A stretch of DNA of 64,000 bases from Pseudobutyrivibrio xylanivorans (lineage in GTDB: Bacteria; Bacillota; Clostridia; Lachnospirales; Lachnospiraceae), in the NCBI RefSeq assembly GCF_008935055.1, contig NZ_CP043028.1, positions 2,324,501 to 2,388,500 of the forward strand, given 5' to 3'. Positions 1 to 9,958 of the stretch are shown piece by piece. The notes under the pieces were generated by a model. That model ran no database searches, had not been told where the DNA came from, and saw nothing but the letters and a program-made list of their open reading frames with translations. Position 1 is the stretch's first letter. The number at the start of each line of letters is the position of its first letter. The translations under genes were made by a program, and so were the position numbers.

Positions 1-58
1 TTGTTCCACTTCTTTCCGGACTTTTCTAATCCGGCCTATCACCAACAAAAAATCAGGA

Positions 59-81
59 GGGGCAGTGTAACAAGCTGCCCT
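59..81 (+). other. Hairpin in the leader of the conjugation operon
   Basis: GGGCAG at 60-65 pairs with CTGCCC at 75-80 across a 9-base loop. A strong ribosome binding site (AAAGGAGG) follows before the TTG at 104. The same stem sequence recurs at 6557-6578 downstream of the DUF4366 gene. There is no T-run, so it is more likely a processing or attenuation structure between an off-window upstream gene and the TrbL-like gene than a terminator. Confidence 0.4.
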
Positions 82-103
82 TCCCTGAGAAAGGAGGCAA
101 TCG

Positions 104-970
104 TTGGAAAGTTTGTTAGAAAAACTGACTGATTGGCTCAAAGACATGCTGGTAGGTGGGATTATGGATAACCTCACATCTACATTTTCAACCTTGAATC
201 AGAAGATTGGAGAAGTAACAGCACAGGTAGCACAGACTCCGGACCAGTTCCAGCCTACGGTTTATAACCTTATCAGGAATCTGTCGGAGAATGTGATTTT
301 ACCCATAGCAGGAATCATCCTTACGTTTATTGCCTGCTATGAACTGATACAGCTGGTCATCGCTCACAATAACCTGGCAAACTTTGAAACCTGGATCTTT
401 TTCAAGTGGGTATTCAAGACCTTTGTAGCAGTAACGCTGATTACAAATACCTTTAATATCACCATGGCAGTCTTTGATGTAGCACAACATGTGGTCAGTC
501 AATCAGGATCACTTATTGCCGGAAGTACCGCAGTGGACGGTTCAACTCTGGCAACTATGCAAAGCACTTTGGAAGCAATGGATGTAGGGCCGCTGTTTGG
601 TATATTCCTGCAGTCCTTTGCCGTGAAGTTCTTATTCGAGATTTTATCGATTCTGATCTGGGCTATTGTCTATGGACGAATGATAGAGATCTATTTGACC
701 ATCAGCCTTGCTCCGATTCCTTTTGCGACTTTTGGCAATAGAGAACAGAGCATGATTGGACAGAACTACCTTAGATCCCTTTTTGCACTTGGCTTCCAGG
801 GATTCTTAATTATGGTATGCGTAGCAATCTATGCAGCCCTGGTTCAGACAGTTTCATTTTCATCAGATATCATGGGCTCTTTGTGGAATGTCCTTGGTAT
901 CACATTACTTCTTGCATTTACCTTGTTTAAGACAGGTTCTATTGCAAGATCTGTATTCCACGCACATTAA
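104..970 (+). CDS. TrbL/VirB6-like conjugal transfer membrane protein
   Basis: This 288-residue polytopic membrane protein should form part of the inner-membrane channel of the ICE type IV secretion system. After an amphipathic N-terminus, hydrophobic segments lie near residues 65-87, 100-125, 165-200 and 215-275. The start is TTG, chosen because AAAGGAGG lies just upstream and no ATG is well placed. It is followed 12 bases later by the PrgI-family gene with its own AAGGAGG, so this is the usual Tn1549/CTn order. Identification rests on size, hydropathy and context rather than a catalytic motif. Confidence 0.8.
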   Translation: MESLLEKLTDWLKDMLVGGIMDNLTSTFSTLNQKIGEVTAQVAQTPDQFQPTVYNLIRNLSENVILPIAGIILTFIACYELIQLVIAHNNLANFETWIFFKWVFKTFVAVTLITNTFNITMAVFDVAQHVVSQSGSLIAGSTAVDGSTLATMQSTLEAMDVGPLFGIFLQSFAVKFLFEILSILIWAIVYGRMIEIYLTISLAPIPFATFGNREQSMIGQNYLRSLFALGFQGFLIMVCVAIYAALVQTVSFSSDIMGSLWNVLGITLLLAFTLFKTGSIARSVFHAH

Positions 971-982
971 GGAGGAAAAGAA

Positions 983-1441
983 ATGGCATCTTATATTCCG
1001 GTGCCTCGTGATCTCACGAAGGTAAAGAGTAAAGTGGCATTCAACCTCACCAAGCGTCAGCTCATCTGCTTCTGTATAGCTGCAGCTATTGGTGTTCCTA
1101 CCTTTTTCCTTTTGAAAAAGATCGGAGACTCAACCTTTGCAGCTATGGGCATGATGATTGTAATGATGCCGCTGTTTTTCTTTGCAATGTATGAAAAGAA
1201 CGGACAGCCGCTTGAGGTATTCTTGCATCACTTTATTCAGGCAACATTTATCAGGCCGAAGATAAGGCCTTACAAAACAGATAATTATTACGCTGCCCTG
1301 ATGAGGCAGGAGAAAGCAGAGAAGGAGGTAGAAAAAATTGTTTCTGAAAGCGAAAAAAAGAGACATCGCAATGCCGGCAGGGTTATCGAGAGCAGACCAG
1401 AAAAGAGTAAGAGCCGTCATCAAAGAAGCTCAGAAAAATGA
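983..1441 (+). CDS. PrgI-family T4SS membrane protein
   Basis: A 152-residue protein with two adjacent membrane helices (about residues 27-47 and 52-72) and a basic, charged tail. PrgI-family proteins in Gram-positive conjugation systems sit directly before the VirB4 ATPase and are the VirB3-like partner of it. A ribosome binding site (AAGGAGG) precedes the ATG. The last 104 bases overlap the VirB4-like gene in another frame, which points to translational coupling of the two partners. Confidence 0.85.
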   Translation: MASYIPVPRDLTKVKSKVAFNLTKRQLICFCIAAAIGVPTFFLLKKIGDSTFAAMGMMIVMMPLFFFAMYEKNGQPLEVFLHHFIQATFIRPKIRPYKTDNYYAALMRQEKAEKEVEKIVSESEKKRHRNAGRVIESRPEKSKSRHQRSSEK

Positions 1442-3761
1442 TGGTGTTCCCAGAACAGCTCAGCAGAGCATTCCTTTTGACAGGATGTTTAAGGATGGCA
1501 TTTGCAGAATAGGCAGCGATTATTATACAAAGACGATTCAGTTTCAGGATATCAATTATCAGCTGGCACAGCAGGAAGATCAGACAGAGATTTTCGAGGA
1601 ATGGTGCAGCTTCCTGAATTTCTTTGACAGCTCGGTTCACTTTGAACTCAGCTTCATGAACATGGCTACGGATGCTGAGAAGTTTGAAAAGTCCATTGCC
1701 ATACCACATCAGAATGATGGTTTCAATGAAGTTAGGGATGAGTATACCGGTATGTTAAAGCGTCAGATGGAAGCTGGAAACAATGGTCTAACCAAGACCA
1801 AGTATTTATCCTTTGGTATTCATGCAGAGTCCATGAAAGCAGCAAAACCGAGACTTATTCATATCGAGATGGATCTTCTTAACAACTTCAAGAGACTTGG
1901 TGTTCAGGCAAATACGCTAAACGGCGCAGAACGCTTAGAGCTGATTCACCAGCAGTTTCATATGGGAGATGATGAGAAGTTCTTCTTCGACTGGAAATGG
2001 CTTGTAGGAAGCGGACTTTCAGTAAAGGACTTTGTAGCACCTGCAGGACTCAATTTTAAGAATGGCAGATTATTCCAGATGGGTAATCTGTATGGAGCTA
2101 TGAGCTTCCTTAGTATCACAGCTTCTGATATCTCAGACAGAATGCTGGCAGACTTCCTTGGTATGGAGTCCAGTCAGATTGTTACAATGCATGTTCAGTC
2201 TGTAGATCAGACAGAGGCAATTAAGACGGTAAAACACACCATTACAGAACTTGATCGAAGCAAGATTGAGGAGCAGAAGAAGGCTGTTAGAGCCGGTTAC
2301 GATATGGATATTATTCCTTCAGACCTCGCTACCTATGGAAAGGATGCGAAGGCTCTCTTAAAGGAGTTACAGAGCCAGAATGAGCGTATGTTTCTTCTGA
2401 CTTTCCTAGTGCTCAATACCGGTAAGACAGAGCAGGAGCTTGAGAATAATGTCTTTCAGGCAAATTCCATTGCTCAGAAGCATAACTGCAATCTGGTAAG
2501 ACTTAATTTTCAGCAGGAGCAGGGGCTTATGAGCTCCCTTCCGCTTGCTTACAACGAGATCGAAATCCAGCGTGGAATGACTACAAGCTCCACAGCTATT
2601 TTTGTTCCATTTACAACGCAGGAATTATTCCAGGCAGGAGATGAGGCTTTGTACTATGGCTTGAATGCTCTTTCCAATAACCTGATTATGGTGGACAGAA
2701 AGAAGCTTAAGAACCCTAACGGTCTTATCCTTGGTACACCTGGTGCCGGTAAATCGTTCTCGGCAAAAAGAGAAATCGCAAATGCGTTTCTTGTTACGGA
2801 TGATGATGTTATCATCTCAGATCCTGAGTCAGAGTACAGCGCTTTGGTAAAAAGGTTTGGCGGTCAGGTTATTAAGATTAGCCCTACCAGCAGTCAGTAC
2901 ATCAATCCGATGGATATCAATATGAACTATTCCGATGATGATAATCCGATTGCCTTAAAGGCAGATTTTATCCTGTCTTTGTGTGAGCTTATTGTCGGTG
3001 GAAAGGAAGGACTTAAGCCTGTTGAGAAGACTGTCATTGACCGTTGTATTCATCAGATTTATCAGCAGTACTTCCTGAATCCTGTGCCTGAGAATATGCC
3101 GCTTCTTGAGGACCTTTACAATGCACTCTTGAAGCAGGATGAGCCGGAAGCAAAGAATGTGGCAACAGCCCTTGAAATCTATGTCACAGGTTCTCTGAAT
3201 GTGTTTAATCACAGAACTAACGTGGATATCACAAACAGACTTGTATGCTATGACATCAAAGACCTCGGAAAGCAGCTGAAGAAAATCGGAATGTTGGTTG
3301 TTCAGGATCAGGTCTGGGGCAGAGTTACAGAGAATAGAAGCCAGGGAAAATCCACTAGATACTACATGGATGAGATGCACCTTCTTCTTCGTGAGGAGCA
3401 GACAGCAGCTTATACCGTAGAAATCTGGAAGCGTTTTAGAAAGTGGGGCGGTATTCCTACCGGTATCACTCAGAACGTAAAGGACTTACTTGCTTCTAAG
3501 GAAGTTGAGAATATCTTTGAAAACTCAGATTTTATCTATATGTTGAATCAGGCAGTAGGAGATCGAGCTATCCTTGCCAAGCAGCTGAATATCAGCCCTC
3601 ATCAGCTCTCGTATGTAACACATTCGGGAGAAGGTGAAGGGCTTTTATTTTATGGCAATGTCATCCTTCCGTTTGTGGATCGTTTCCCTAAGGATCTGGA
3701 ACTTTATCGTATCATGACCACCAAGCTTGATGAGGTGGCACAGCCTCAGGAGGAGATGTAA
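1338..3761 (+). CDS. VirB4-like conjugation ATPase (TraE family)
   Basis: This 807-residue ATPase powers the conjugative type IV secretion channel. The Walker A motif GTPGAGKS is at residues 466-473 and the Walker B run ending MDEMH is near residue 678, both normal for VirB4. The N-terminal half matches the non-ATPase domain typical of the family. The TTG start at 1338 is preferred because GGAGGT lies 9 bases upstream, inside the PrgI gene; the next ATG is 12 codons in and lacks such a site. Length is normal and no lesion is visible. Confidence 0.93.
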   Translation: MFLKAKKRDIAMPAGLSRADQKRVRAVIKEAQKNDGVPRTAQQSIPFDRMFKDGICRIGSDYYTKTIQFQDINYQLAQQEDQTEIFEEWCSFLNFFDSSVHFELSFMNMATDAEKFEKSIAIPHQNDGFNEVRDEYTGMLKRQMEAGNNGLTKTKYLSFGIHAESMKAAKPRLIHIEMDLLNNFKRLGVQANTLNGAERLELIHQQFHMGDDEKFFFDWKWLVGSGLSVKDFVAPAGLNFKNGRLFQMGNLYGAMSFLSITASDISDRMLADFLGMESSQIVTMHVQSVDQTEAIKTVKHTITELDRSKIEEQKKAVRAGYDMDIIPSDLATYGKDAKALLKELQSQNERMFLLTFLVLNTGKTEQELENNVFQANSIAQKHNCNLVRLNFQQEQGLMSSLPLAYNEIEIQRGMTTSSTAIFVPFTTQELFQAGDEALYYGLNALSNNLIMVDRKKLKNPNGLILGTPGAGKSFSAKREIANAFLVTDDDVIISDPESEYSALVKRFGGQVIKISPTSSQYINPMDINMNYSDDDNPIALKADFILSLCELIVGGKEGLKPVEKTVIDRCIHQIYQQYFLNPVPENMPLLEDLYNALLKQDEPEAKNVATALEIYVTGSLNVFNHRTNVDITNRLVCYDIKDLGKQLKKIGMLVVQDQVWGRVTENRSQGKSTRYYMDEMHLLLREEQTAAYTVEIWKRFRKWGGIPTGITQNVKDLLASKEVENIFENSDFIYMLNQAVGDRAILAKQLNISPHQLSYVTHSGEGEGLLFYGNVILPFVDRFPKDLELYRIMTTKLDEVAQPQEEM

Positions 3762-5411
3762 ATGAATGAAGATAAGAAGTTTTCGAAGGAAAAGTCACGG
3801 AAGAGAACCTCCGGCAAGTACAGACAAAAAAGCCAGGGTGAGAAGCTGAAAAGTGAAACCGCTGCTAAGAAGGCATATGGAAAGAAGTTCCGTCATGGCA
3901 AAAAGAACCTTGAGCTTACTGCAGAAGAAAAGAAAAAAATTAAAAAGCTTCAGGTACAGGGGCGGCATAAAATCCGCCGTGAGGTAGCTGAAAACGTATC
4001 TGTTCATCGTCAGATTGACAGAACAAATGAAGATCGGAATGTGGGTACAGAGGCTTTGAATAAGACTACAGCGACTGCTGAAAATACCGCAAGAACACTT
4101 CATCAGAGCCGGTATTCTAAGAAGCTTCAGAAGGATGTCAAAAAGGGTGCTGAGGAGACCACATCCACAAAGGCAGTTCAAAAGAATTATATGAAAAAGG
4201 AATTCCAGAGAGCTGCTTATAAGAAATCACAGAAGGAAGCAGCCAATCAGGTTGGAAGCATATCAAAGAAATTTGTCGATCAGGCAGAAGACTTGGTTGG
4301 AAGATTCGCAGAATGGATTCGCGAGAAGATTATGGATAATCCATTAGTAATTATCATGGCACTTGTGATTCTTATTCTGATTTTGATGCTTTCCGGCAGT
4401 GCCGGTCTTGCAGGAGGAATGCTTGGTTCCTTTAGTGATACTACAGTAGCTACTTCCTATACAGCGGATGACAATGATATTAAGGCTGTAGAGCAGGATT
4501 ATAAGAGTAAGGAGTCTGACTTACAGACGCAGGTAAATAATATCCCTACAACGTATCCCGGCTATGATGAGTATCGTTATAACCTGGCTGAAATCAATCA
4601 TAATCCTTATCAGCTGGCAGCTCTTTTGACAGTACTATATGAGGATTATACGCAGGCAGAAGCGGAAGCTAAGCTTACAGAAATCTTCAATGCACAGTAT
4701 AAGCTTACGACCAGGGAAGTCATTGAAAAGAAAACCAGAACAGAAAGAAGAACCGGTCATTATACAGATGAGGAGGGACACGTGCATTCCTATATCTATA
4801 CGGTGGAAGTTGAGTATGACTGGCATGTTCTTGTGACAACTCTTACCAACAACACTATGGATTCTGTTGTAAGAAATATGGGACTGACTGAGGATCAGAT
4901 GAGCCGTTATGAGCTTCTGTTAGAGACTAGAGGCAACAAGGCTTATCTCTTTGAGGGTGATCCTTATTCCAATCCTGATCCAGGTGAGTATCAGGATTAT
5001 GATATTCCACCTGAAGCTCTTACAGATACCAGATTCGCCAATATGATTCGTGAGGCAGAAAAGTATCTTGGTTATCCGTATGTGTGGGGAGGAAGCAGTC
5101 CTAGTACCAGCTTCGACTGTTCAGGTTTTGTAAGCTACGTCATCAACCACTGTGGTAATGGATGGAGCTATGGTAGACAGACTGCTGATGGACTTCTCAA
5201 TAACTGCTGTACTAGGGTTTCAAAACAGGATGCAAAACCTGGAGATCTTATTTTCTTCCAGGGAACCTATGATACGGCAGGGGCCAGTCATGTAGGAATC
5301 TATGTTGGTAATGGCATGATGATTCATTGCGGCAACCCGATTCAGTACACATCCATCAATACCAACTATTGGCAAAATCATTTTTATACATTTGGAAGAA
5401 TTAAGAACTAG
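3762..5411 (+). CDS. T4SS cell-wall hydrolase, NlpC/P60 domain
   Basis: A 549-residue protein that should locally open peptidoglycan for the conjugation pore. Residues 1-185 are very rich in Lys/Arg and Gln, followed by a single membrane helix near 195-218, then an extracytoplasmic region and a C-terminal NlpC/P60 peptidase. The catalytic Cys is C453 in the FDCSGF motif and the His is H510 in ASHVGIY. The ATG directly follows the VirB4 stop codon with no gap. The CD1111-type proteins of related ICEs have the same layout, some with an additional lysozyme domain that is absent here. Confidence 0.9.
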   Translation: MNEDKKFSKEKSRKRTSGKYRQKSQGEKLKSETAAKKAYGKKFRHGKKNLELTAEEKKKIKKLQVQGRHKIRREVAENVSVHRQIDRTNEDRNVGTEALNKTTATAENTARTLHQSRYSKKLQKDVKKGAEETTSTKAVQKNYMKKEFQRAAYKKSQKEAANQVGSISKKFVDQAEDLVGRFAEWIREKIMDNPLVIIMALVILILILMLSGSAGLAGGMLGSFSDTTVATSYTADDNDIKAVEQDYKSKESDLQTQVNNIPTTYPGYDEYRYNLAEINHNPYQLAALLTVLYEDYTQAEAEAKLTEIFNAQYKLTTREVIEKKTRTERRTGHYTDEEGHVHSYIYTVEVEYDWHVLVTTLTNNTMDSVVRNMGLTEDQMSRYELLLETRGNKAYLFEGDPYSNPDPGEYQDYDIPPEALTDTRFANMIREAEKYLGYPYVWGGSSPSTSFDCSGFVSYVINHCGNGWSYGRQTADGLLNNCCTRVSKQDAKPGDLIFFQGTYDTAGASHVGIYVGNGMMIHCGNPIQYTSINTNYWQNHFYTFGRIKN

Positions 5412-5423
5412 GAGGAAAACGGC

Positions 5424-5741
5424 ATGTTTGAGAAATTAGATAAGCTTCGTGAAGAAGTCAGGCGCTGTGAAAAGCGTAGAGATGAAGCCAATGAGCGATT
5501 AAAAGCAGCTCAGGCAAAATTAAAGGATGCAGAGGCCAGTCAGATTTTGTCTGATGTTGGTGCACTTAAACTTTCTCCGGAAGAGGTGGCAAAGCTTTTA
5601 CAGCTTGCAGCATCCGGACAGCTTTCTGTTCCAACAGCAGAGAATAAGACGGAACCTACAACTACTGAAGCAACGTCATCCATCTATGGAGATGATGACA
5701 GTGATGATAATAAGGAGGAATCAGAGGATGAAGATTACTAA
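5424..5741 (+). CDS. DUF4315 family small coiled-coil protein
   Basis: A 105-residue protein with a charged coiled coil (about residues 1-45) and a Ser/Thr/Asp/Glu-rich tail. It sits between the NlpC/P60 and DUF4366 genes, where DUF4315 proteins are regularly found in Tn1549-like ICEs. Role unknown; presumably an accessory factor of the secretion channel. It overlaps the next gene by 14 bases. Confidence 0.75.
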   Translation: MFEKLDKLREEVRRCEKRRDEANERLKAAQAKLKDAEASQILSDVGALKLSPEEVAKLLQLAASGQLSVPTAENKTEPTTTEATSSIYGDDDSDDNKEESEDEDY

Positions 5742-6537
5742 ATTAAATAAGCGACTTACTGGAGCTGTGGCATGTGCTGCAGCTCTTTTTATTGGGATGA
5801 CTCCCATGACAGCTTTTGCGCATACAGGTCCTGAAGCAGAATGTACCTGCGAAACGAAATGCAGTGAAGACTCTGTAAATGAAGATTGCCCTGTATGCAA
5901 AGAGGACATTTCTATCTGTCAGGGTGAAGAAAAGCCTGCAGAACCAGAGGAAAAGGAAGATGAGAAGATGGGGCCTCTTACACCGGATGGAAATCTTACT
6001 CTGGTAGATGATTATGGTTCGGTAGAAGCCGGTGGCAAGCAGTTTATCACTGTTGTTACCAAGAAAGGGAATTACTTCTATATCATCATTGATCGTGATG
6101 ATAACGGCACAGAAACCGTTCATTTCTTGAATATGGTGGATGAAGCTGATCTCTTGTCACTAATGGATGAGGATGAGCAGAAAGCGCTTCAGGAATCATT
6201 GGAGAGTGCAGAAAAGGAAGATGCTGCTAAGGAGACGATAGAGGAGCCTTCGACTGAACCGGAGCCTGAGGTAAAGGAAGAAAAGAAGAAACCTTCTGTT
6301 GGTCCTGCAGCTATTGTGGCACTTATTATTTTCCTCGGTGCAGGTGGATACATGGGCTTTAAGTATTTGAAGGAAAAGAAGCCTAAGAAAGTATCGACAT
6401 CACCTGATCCTGATGAAGATTACTTAGAGGATGAAGAGGACGATTATCTTGAAGATGCAGAAGAGGAACCTGATGAAGAAGTTCCTGAGGCTGAGGAAGA
6501 TATATCGGAAGAACCTGATTCTGAAGAGGATGAGTAA
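5728..6537 (+). CDS. DUF4366 family secreted/membrane protein
   Basis: A 269-residue protein with a signal peptide (basic start, hydrophobic core, cut near TAFAHT), a Cys-rich patch with six Cys near residues 38-63, a soluble domain (about 85-150), a C-terminal membrane helix near residues 192-212 and a long Asp/Glu tail. The ATG at 5728 is chosen because AAGGAGG lies 10 bases upstream and the signal peptide begins there; an open frame extends further back without such support. DUF4366 proteins are standard in this position of the conjugation operon. Function not established. Confidence 0.82.
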   Translation: MKITKLNKRLTGAVACAAALFIGMTPMTAFAHTGPEAECTCETKCSEDSVNEDCPVCKEDISICQGEEKPAEPEEKEDEKMGPLTPDGNLTLVDDYGSVEAGGKQFITVVTKKGNYFYIIIDRDDNGTETVHFLNMVDEADLLSLMDEDEQKALQESLESAEKEDAAKETIEEPSTEPEPEVKEEKKKPSVGPAAIVALIIFLGAGGYMGFKYLKEKKPKKVSTSPDPDEDYLEDEEDDYLEDAEEEPDEEVPEAEEDISEEPDSEEDE

Positions 6538-6556
6538 TTGAATAATTGATTCTAAG

Positions 6557-6592
6557 GGGCAGTCCATAAGGGCTGCCCTGGTTTGTTTTGGA
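6557..6592 (+). terminator. Hairpin after the DUF4366 gene
   Basis: GGGCAG at 6557-6562 pairs with CTGCCC at 6573-6578, followed by a T/G-rich stretch rather than a pure T-run. It sits between the secretion genes and the ArdC/topoisomerase block and repeats the stem seen at 59-81. Partial termination or RNA processing are both possible. Confidence 0.45.
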
Positions 6593-6601
6593 GGACAAGT
6601 T

Positions 6602-6748
6602 ATGGCAAGAAAATCAAGATATATGGGATACGTGGAAGGCTTGGAACAGCTGAAAGCCAAGCATGAGAAGCGCAGAAAAATCGAAATGGAAAAGTCTCTT
6701 ACCAGGAAACTGAATCAGTACAAGAAGGAGGTGAGGGAGAATGGGTAA
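6602..6748 (+). CDS. Small basic protein (48 aa)
   Basis: A 48-residue reading frame with ATG 6602, preceded by GGAGG at 6590-6594, and ending inside the next gene (8-base overlap with ATG 6741). It is Lys/Arg/Glu-rich and predicted helical throughout. Small basic proteins occur before the ArdC-like gene in related ICEs. No motif recognised; it may be a DNA- or RNA-binding accessory. Confidence 0.6.
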   Translation: MARKSRYMGYVEGLEQLKAKHEKRRKIEMEKSLTRKLNQYKKEVRENG

Positions 6749-8075
6749 AACCACAAATTTTGATCCTGAGAAGGCAGCTGAGCAGCGAAAAGCTGAAATG
6801 AAGGATATTACAGAAAAGCTGGAAAAGGGTGTGCAGGATGTCTTTGGTTCAGAGCAGTTTCAAAACCTACTGGATACCATGGCAAAGTTTCCGCATTACT
6901 CGGTGAATAACAACATCCTGATTATGATGCAAAAGCCGGATGCGACTCTAGTTCAATCCTATACCGGATGGAAGAAGATGGGACGCTTTGTAAAGAAGGG
7001 TGAGAAGGGAATCCGTATCCTTGCTCCGGCTCCTTTTAAGTTGGAAAAAGAACAGGAAAAACTAGATGAGACCGGCAAAGTCATTCTTGATAAAGATGGC
7101 GAAGCTGTAAAGGAAAAGGTGGAAATCAATCTTACTGCATTTAAGCCTGTAAGTACTTTTGATATCTCTCAGACAGAAGGTGAACCACTTCCATCCATCG
7201 GTGTAGATGAGCTTACCGGAAGTGTGGAAGGATATCAGACATTCTTTGAAGCAATCAAGGCAGCAAGTCCTGTATCTATCGGATTTGAGGATATCAATTC
7301 CGGTGCCAAGGGATATTTTCATGTTGAAGATAATCGCATTGCTATCAATAAAGGCATGAGTGAGATTCAGACAATAAAGACTGCAATTCATGAAATGGCT
7401 CACGCCAAGCTTCATAATCTGGAAGCCCAGAAAGATAACAAGCAGTCCAAAAACAGTAAAGAGGTTGAAGCGGAGAGTGTTGCCTATACCGTGTGTCAGC
7501 ATTATGGCATTGATACTTCTGATTACAGTTTCGCCTATGTGGCGACCTGGTCTCAGGGAAAAGAGATGCCTGAGTTAAAAGAATCACTTAATACGATTCG
7601 TGAGGCAGCAGCTGATCTCATTACGAAGATTGATGAGAAGGTGCAGGAGCTTACTGCAGAGAAAGAACCTATCAGTTTTTATGTTGCAGAATGTGGTGAG
7701 TTTCATTCCATGGGCGAGTTCCATGAGAACCTAACCTTGCAGCAGGTAGTAGATATTTATAAGTCGATTCCGTCTGACAGGATGAATGGTGTAAAGACAA
7801 TTGGTTTTGTCATCAAAGATGATCAGCTTCTTGCTAATGAATATGATCTGGTTGTTGGCAACAGATTGAATATGCAGGAGATGAAAGATATACTTCCTGA
7901 TCTGGCAGCACATCCTCTTGTTGTGAAAGCAGCTGATGAAATCACAAAGCTTTTACCTGAACTTAATGGAACTGAAAAAGAAGAATCTGTATCCAAAAAG
8001 ATTAAGGAAAAGGCGAAGACTGCAAGGTCTAAGAAAGCCAAAACATCAAAGAAGAAGGAGGAAGTTGCTATATGA
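6741..8075 (+). CDS. ArdC-like antirestriction/ssDNA-binding protein with zincin motif
   Basis: A 444-residue protein. The N-terminal region (about 15-130) resembles the ArdC N-terminal ssDNA-binding domain (SVNNNILI, YTGWKKMGR patterns). A metallopeptidase motif HEMAH starts at residue 217, as in ArdC. A YodL-like domain follows (about 310-395) and the tail is Lys-rich. ArdC proteins protect incoming single-stranded element DNA from host restriction. The final ATGA overlaps the topoisomerase start, so the two are translationally coupled. Confidence 0.82.
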   Translation: MGKTTNFDPEKAAEQRKAEMKDITEKLEKGVQDVFGSEQFQNLLDTMAKFPHYSVNNNILIMMQKPDATLVQSYTGWKKMGRFVKKGEKGIRILAPAPFKLEKEQEKLDETGKVILDKDGEAVKEKVEINLTAFKPVSTFDISQTEGEPLPSIGVDELTGSVEGYQTFFEAIKAASPVSIGFEDINSGAKGYFHVEDNRIAINKGMSEIQTIKTAIHEMAHAKLHNLEAQKDNKQSKNSKEVEAESVAYTVCQHYGIDTSDYSFAYVATWSQGKEMPELKESLNTIREAAADLITKIDEKVQELTAEKEPISFYVAECGEFHSMGEFHENLTLQQVVDIYKSIPSDRMNGVKTIGFVIKDDQLLANEYDLVVGNRLNMQEMKDILPDLAAHPLVVKAADEITKLLPELNGTEKEESVSKKIKEKAKTARSKKAKTSKKKEEVAI

Positions 8076-9958
8076 AGTTAGTGATTGCAGAAAAGCCTTC
8101 GGTAGCTCAGTCTCTGGCGAAGGTCATTGGAGCAAATCAAAAGAAAGATGGCTATCTTGAAGGCAATGGTTATATTGTCAGCTGGTGCGTAGGGCATCTG
8201 ATCGAGCTGGCAAACCCGGAATATTACGATGAGAAATATAAGAAGTGGCGCAAGGAAGATTTACCGATTTTCCCTGCGCCTTTTTCATATCAGGTAACAG
8301 CTTCCACGAAAAAGCAGTATCAGGTTTTAAAGGATCTCATGAAGCGTTCTGATGTAGACAGTCTTGTGGAAGCAACCGATGCAGGGCGTGAAGGAGAACT
8401 TATCTTTCGTCTTGTTTATAAGCAGGCAGGATGTAAAAAGCCTTTTGAGAGACTTTGGATTTCATCCATGGAAGATAAAGCAATCAAGGAAGGCTTTGAG
8501 AATTTGAGCCCAAGTGCTGACTATGATGATCTTTATGAAGCTGCTCTTTGTCGTGAACGTGCGGACTGGCTTGTAGGTATAAATGCTACAAGATTCTTTT
8601 CTGCAGTTTATGGTCAGACCTTAAATGTTGGACGTGTTATGACTCCTACACTTGCAATGATTGTAGAGCGTGAAGCTGAGATTAAAGGCTTTAAGCCTGA
8701 AAACTTCTATACCGTTCAGATGATGGTTTCCGGTGTTGTTGTTACCTCAAAGCGCTTTAAAACAAAGCAGGAGGCTGAGGAACTTGTAGAGAAAATCAAT
8801 GCAGCTGATAAGGCGAAAATTTCTAAAATGGAGACCACTACGAAAACTGAGAAGCCACCACTTCTTTATGACCTTACAAGTCTTCAGAGGGATGCCAATA
8901 AGTATTATGGCTTTACCGCTCAGCAGACTCTCGACTATACCCAGAGTTTATATGAGAAGAAGCTTGTTACTTATCCAAGAACAGACAGCAGATATCTGAC
9001 AGATGATATGGATGACAGTACAGCTCGTCTTTGCTGCCTGATGAAAGATAAATACGGTTATACGAAGATGGTTCCTATTTCTACAAAGCAGGTTCTAAAC
9101 AGCAGAAAAGTATCAGATCACCACGCGATTATTCCTACAGAAAATGTTTCGGATGCTGATTACTCAGAAATCCCATCCGGTGAACAAAAGATTCTTGGTC
9201 TTGTAACTGCAAGGCTTCTTTCTTCTGTTGGAGATCCGGCTGAGATTACAGAGTATGCCCTGGAAGTGGAATGTGCCGGTGAAGTTTTTAAGGCAAAGAG
9301 TAAGTGCATCACAAGTCCTGGCTGGCATCTATTGGAAGACTGGATCCTTGGAAAAAAGCAGGACGATGAGGAAGAAGACTCTGGTAAAAAAGATGATGGT
9401 GGTTCACATGGCATTTTGGAAATCTTGGAAGCGGATGCTTCTCTTTTATCTGAAGGGCGTGAGCTTCCGGCCAGAGATCCTAAGGTAAAGGAAGGAAAGA
9501 CAACTCCTAAGAAACGTTTTACAGAGGACTCTTTACTTTCTGCTATGGAATCAGCAGGAGCAAAGAAAACACCTGACGAAGTAGAGCGTAAAGGTCTTGG
9601 TACTCCTGCAACACGCGCTGGTGTAATTGAAAAGCTGGTTCGTATCGGTTTTGTAGAACGACAGGGAAATAAGAAGACCAAATATCTAGTTCCAACTGAT
9701 AAGGGAACTTCTCTTATTACTGTCATGCCGGAACAGATTCAGTCGGCATCTATGACAGCTGAGTGGGAGCAGAAACTTCTGGAAGTGGAAAAACAGGATA
9801 TTGCATCGGAAGACTTTATGGCGGAAATCAAGGATATGATTGTTGATCTGATCGAGACCTATGAGCCTGTAAAGGGTGCAGATAAACTCTTTCCACCTCG
9901 TCAGTACAAACAGTATAAAAAGTATCCGAAGAAAGGAGCGTCCAGATGGCAAAGATGA
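8072..9958 (+). CDS. topB: DNA topoisomerase III
   Basis: A 628-residue type IA topoisomerase. The Toprim region starts at residue 1 (VIAEKPS) with the acidic EATDAGREGE motif near 105-114, and the active-site Tyr is Y301 in YPRTDSRYL. Such enzymes are routinely carried in Tn1549-like elements and probably resolve DNA intermediates during transfer. It overlaps the gene before it by 4 bases and the gene after it by 13. Length is normal for ICE TopB proteins. Confidence 0.95.
   Translation: MKLVIAEKPSVAQSLAKVIGANQKKDGYLEGNGYIVSWCVGHLIELANPEYYDEKYKKWRKEDLPIFPAPFSYQVTASTKKQYQVLKDLMKRSDVDSLVEATDAGREGELIFRLVYKQAGCKKPFERLWISSMEDKAIKEGFENLSPSADYDDLYEAALCRERADWLVGINATRFFSAVYGQTLNVGRVMTPTLAMIVEREAEIKGFKPENFYTVQMMVSGVVVTSKRFKTKQEAEELVEKINAADKAKISKMETTTKTEKPPLLYDLTSLQRDANKYYGFTAQQTLDYTQSLYEKKLVTYPRTDSRYLTDDMDDSTARLCCLMKDKYGYTKMVPISTKQVLNSRKVSDHHAIIPTENVSDADYSEIPSGEQKILGLVTARLLSSVGDPAEITEYALEVECAGEVFKAKSKCITSPGWHLLEDWILGKKQDDEEEDSGKKDDGGSHGILEILEADASLLSEGRELPARDPKVKEGKTTPKKRFTEDSLLSAMESAGAKKTPDEVERKGLGTPATRAGVIEKLVRIGFVERQGNKKTKYLVPTDKGTSLITVMPEQIQSASMTAEWEQKLLEVEKQDIASEDFMAEIKDMIVDLIETYEPVKGADKLFPPRQYKQYKKYPKKGASRWQR

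Noticed and set aside
2955..3380. Minus-strand open frame opposite the VirB4-like gene
   Set aside because: It lies entirely antisense to conserved ATPase motifs and has no protein-like composition.
9160..9726. Long minus-strand open frame opposite topB (188 codons)
   Set aside because: It is a mirror of the strongly supported topoisomerase frame, with no ribosome binding site or recognisable protein pattern.
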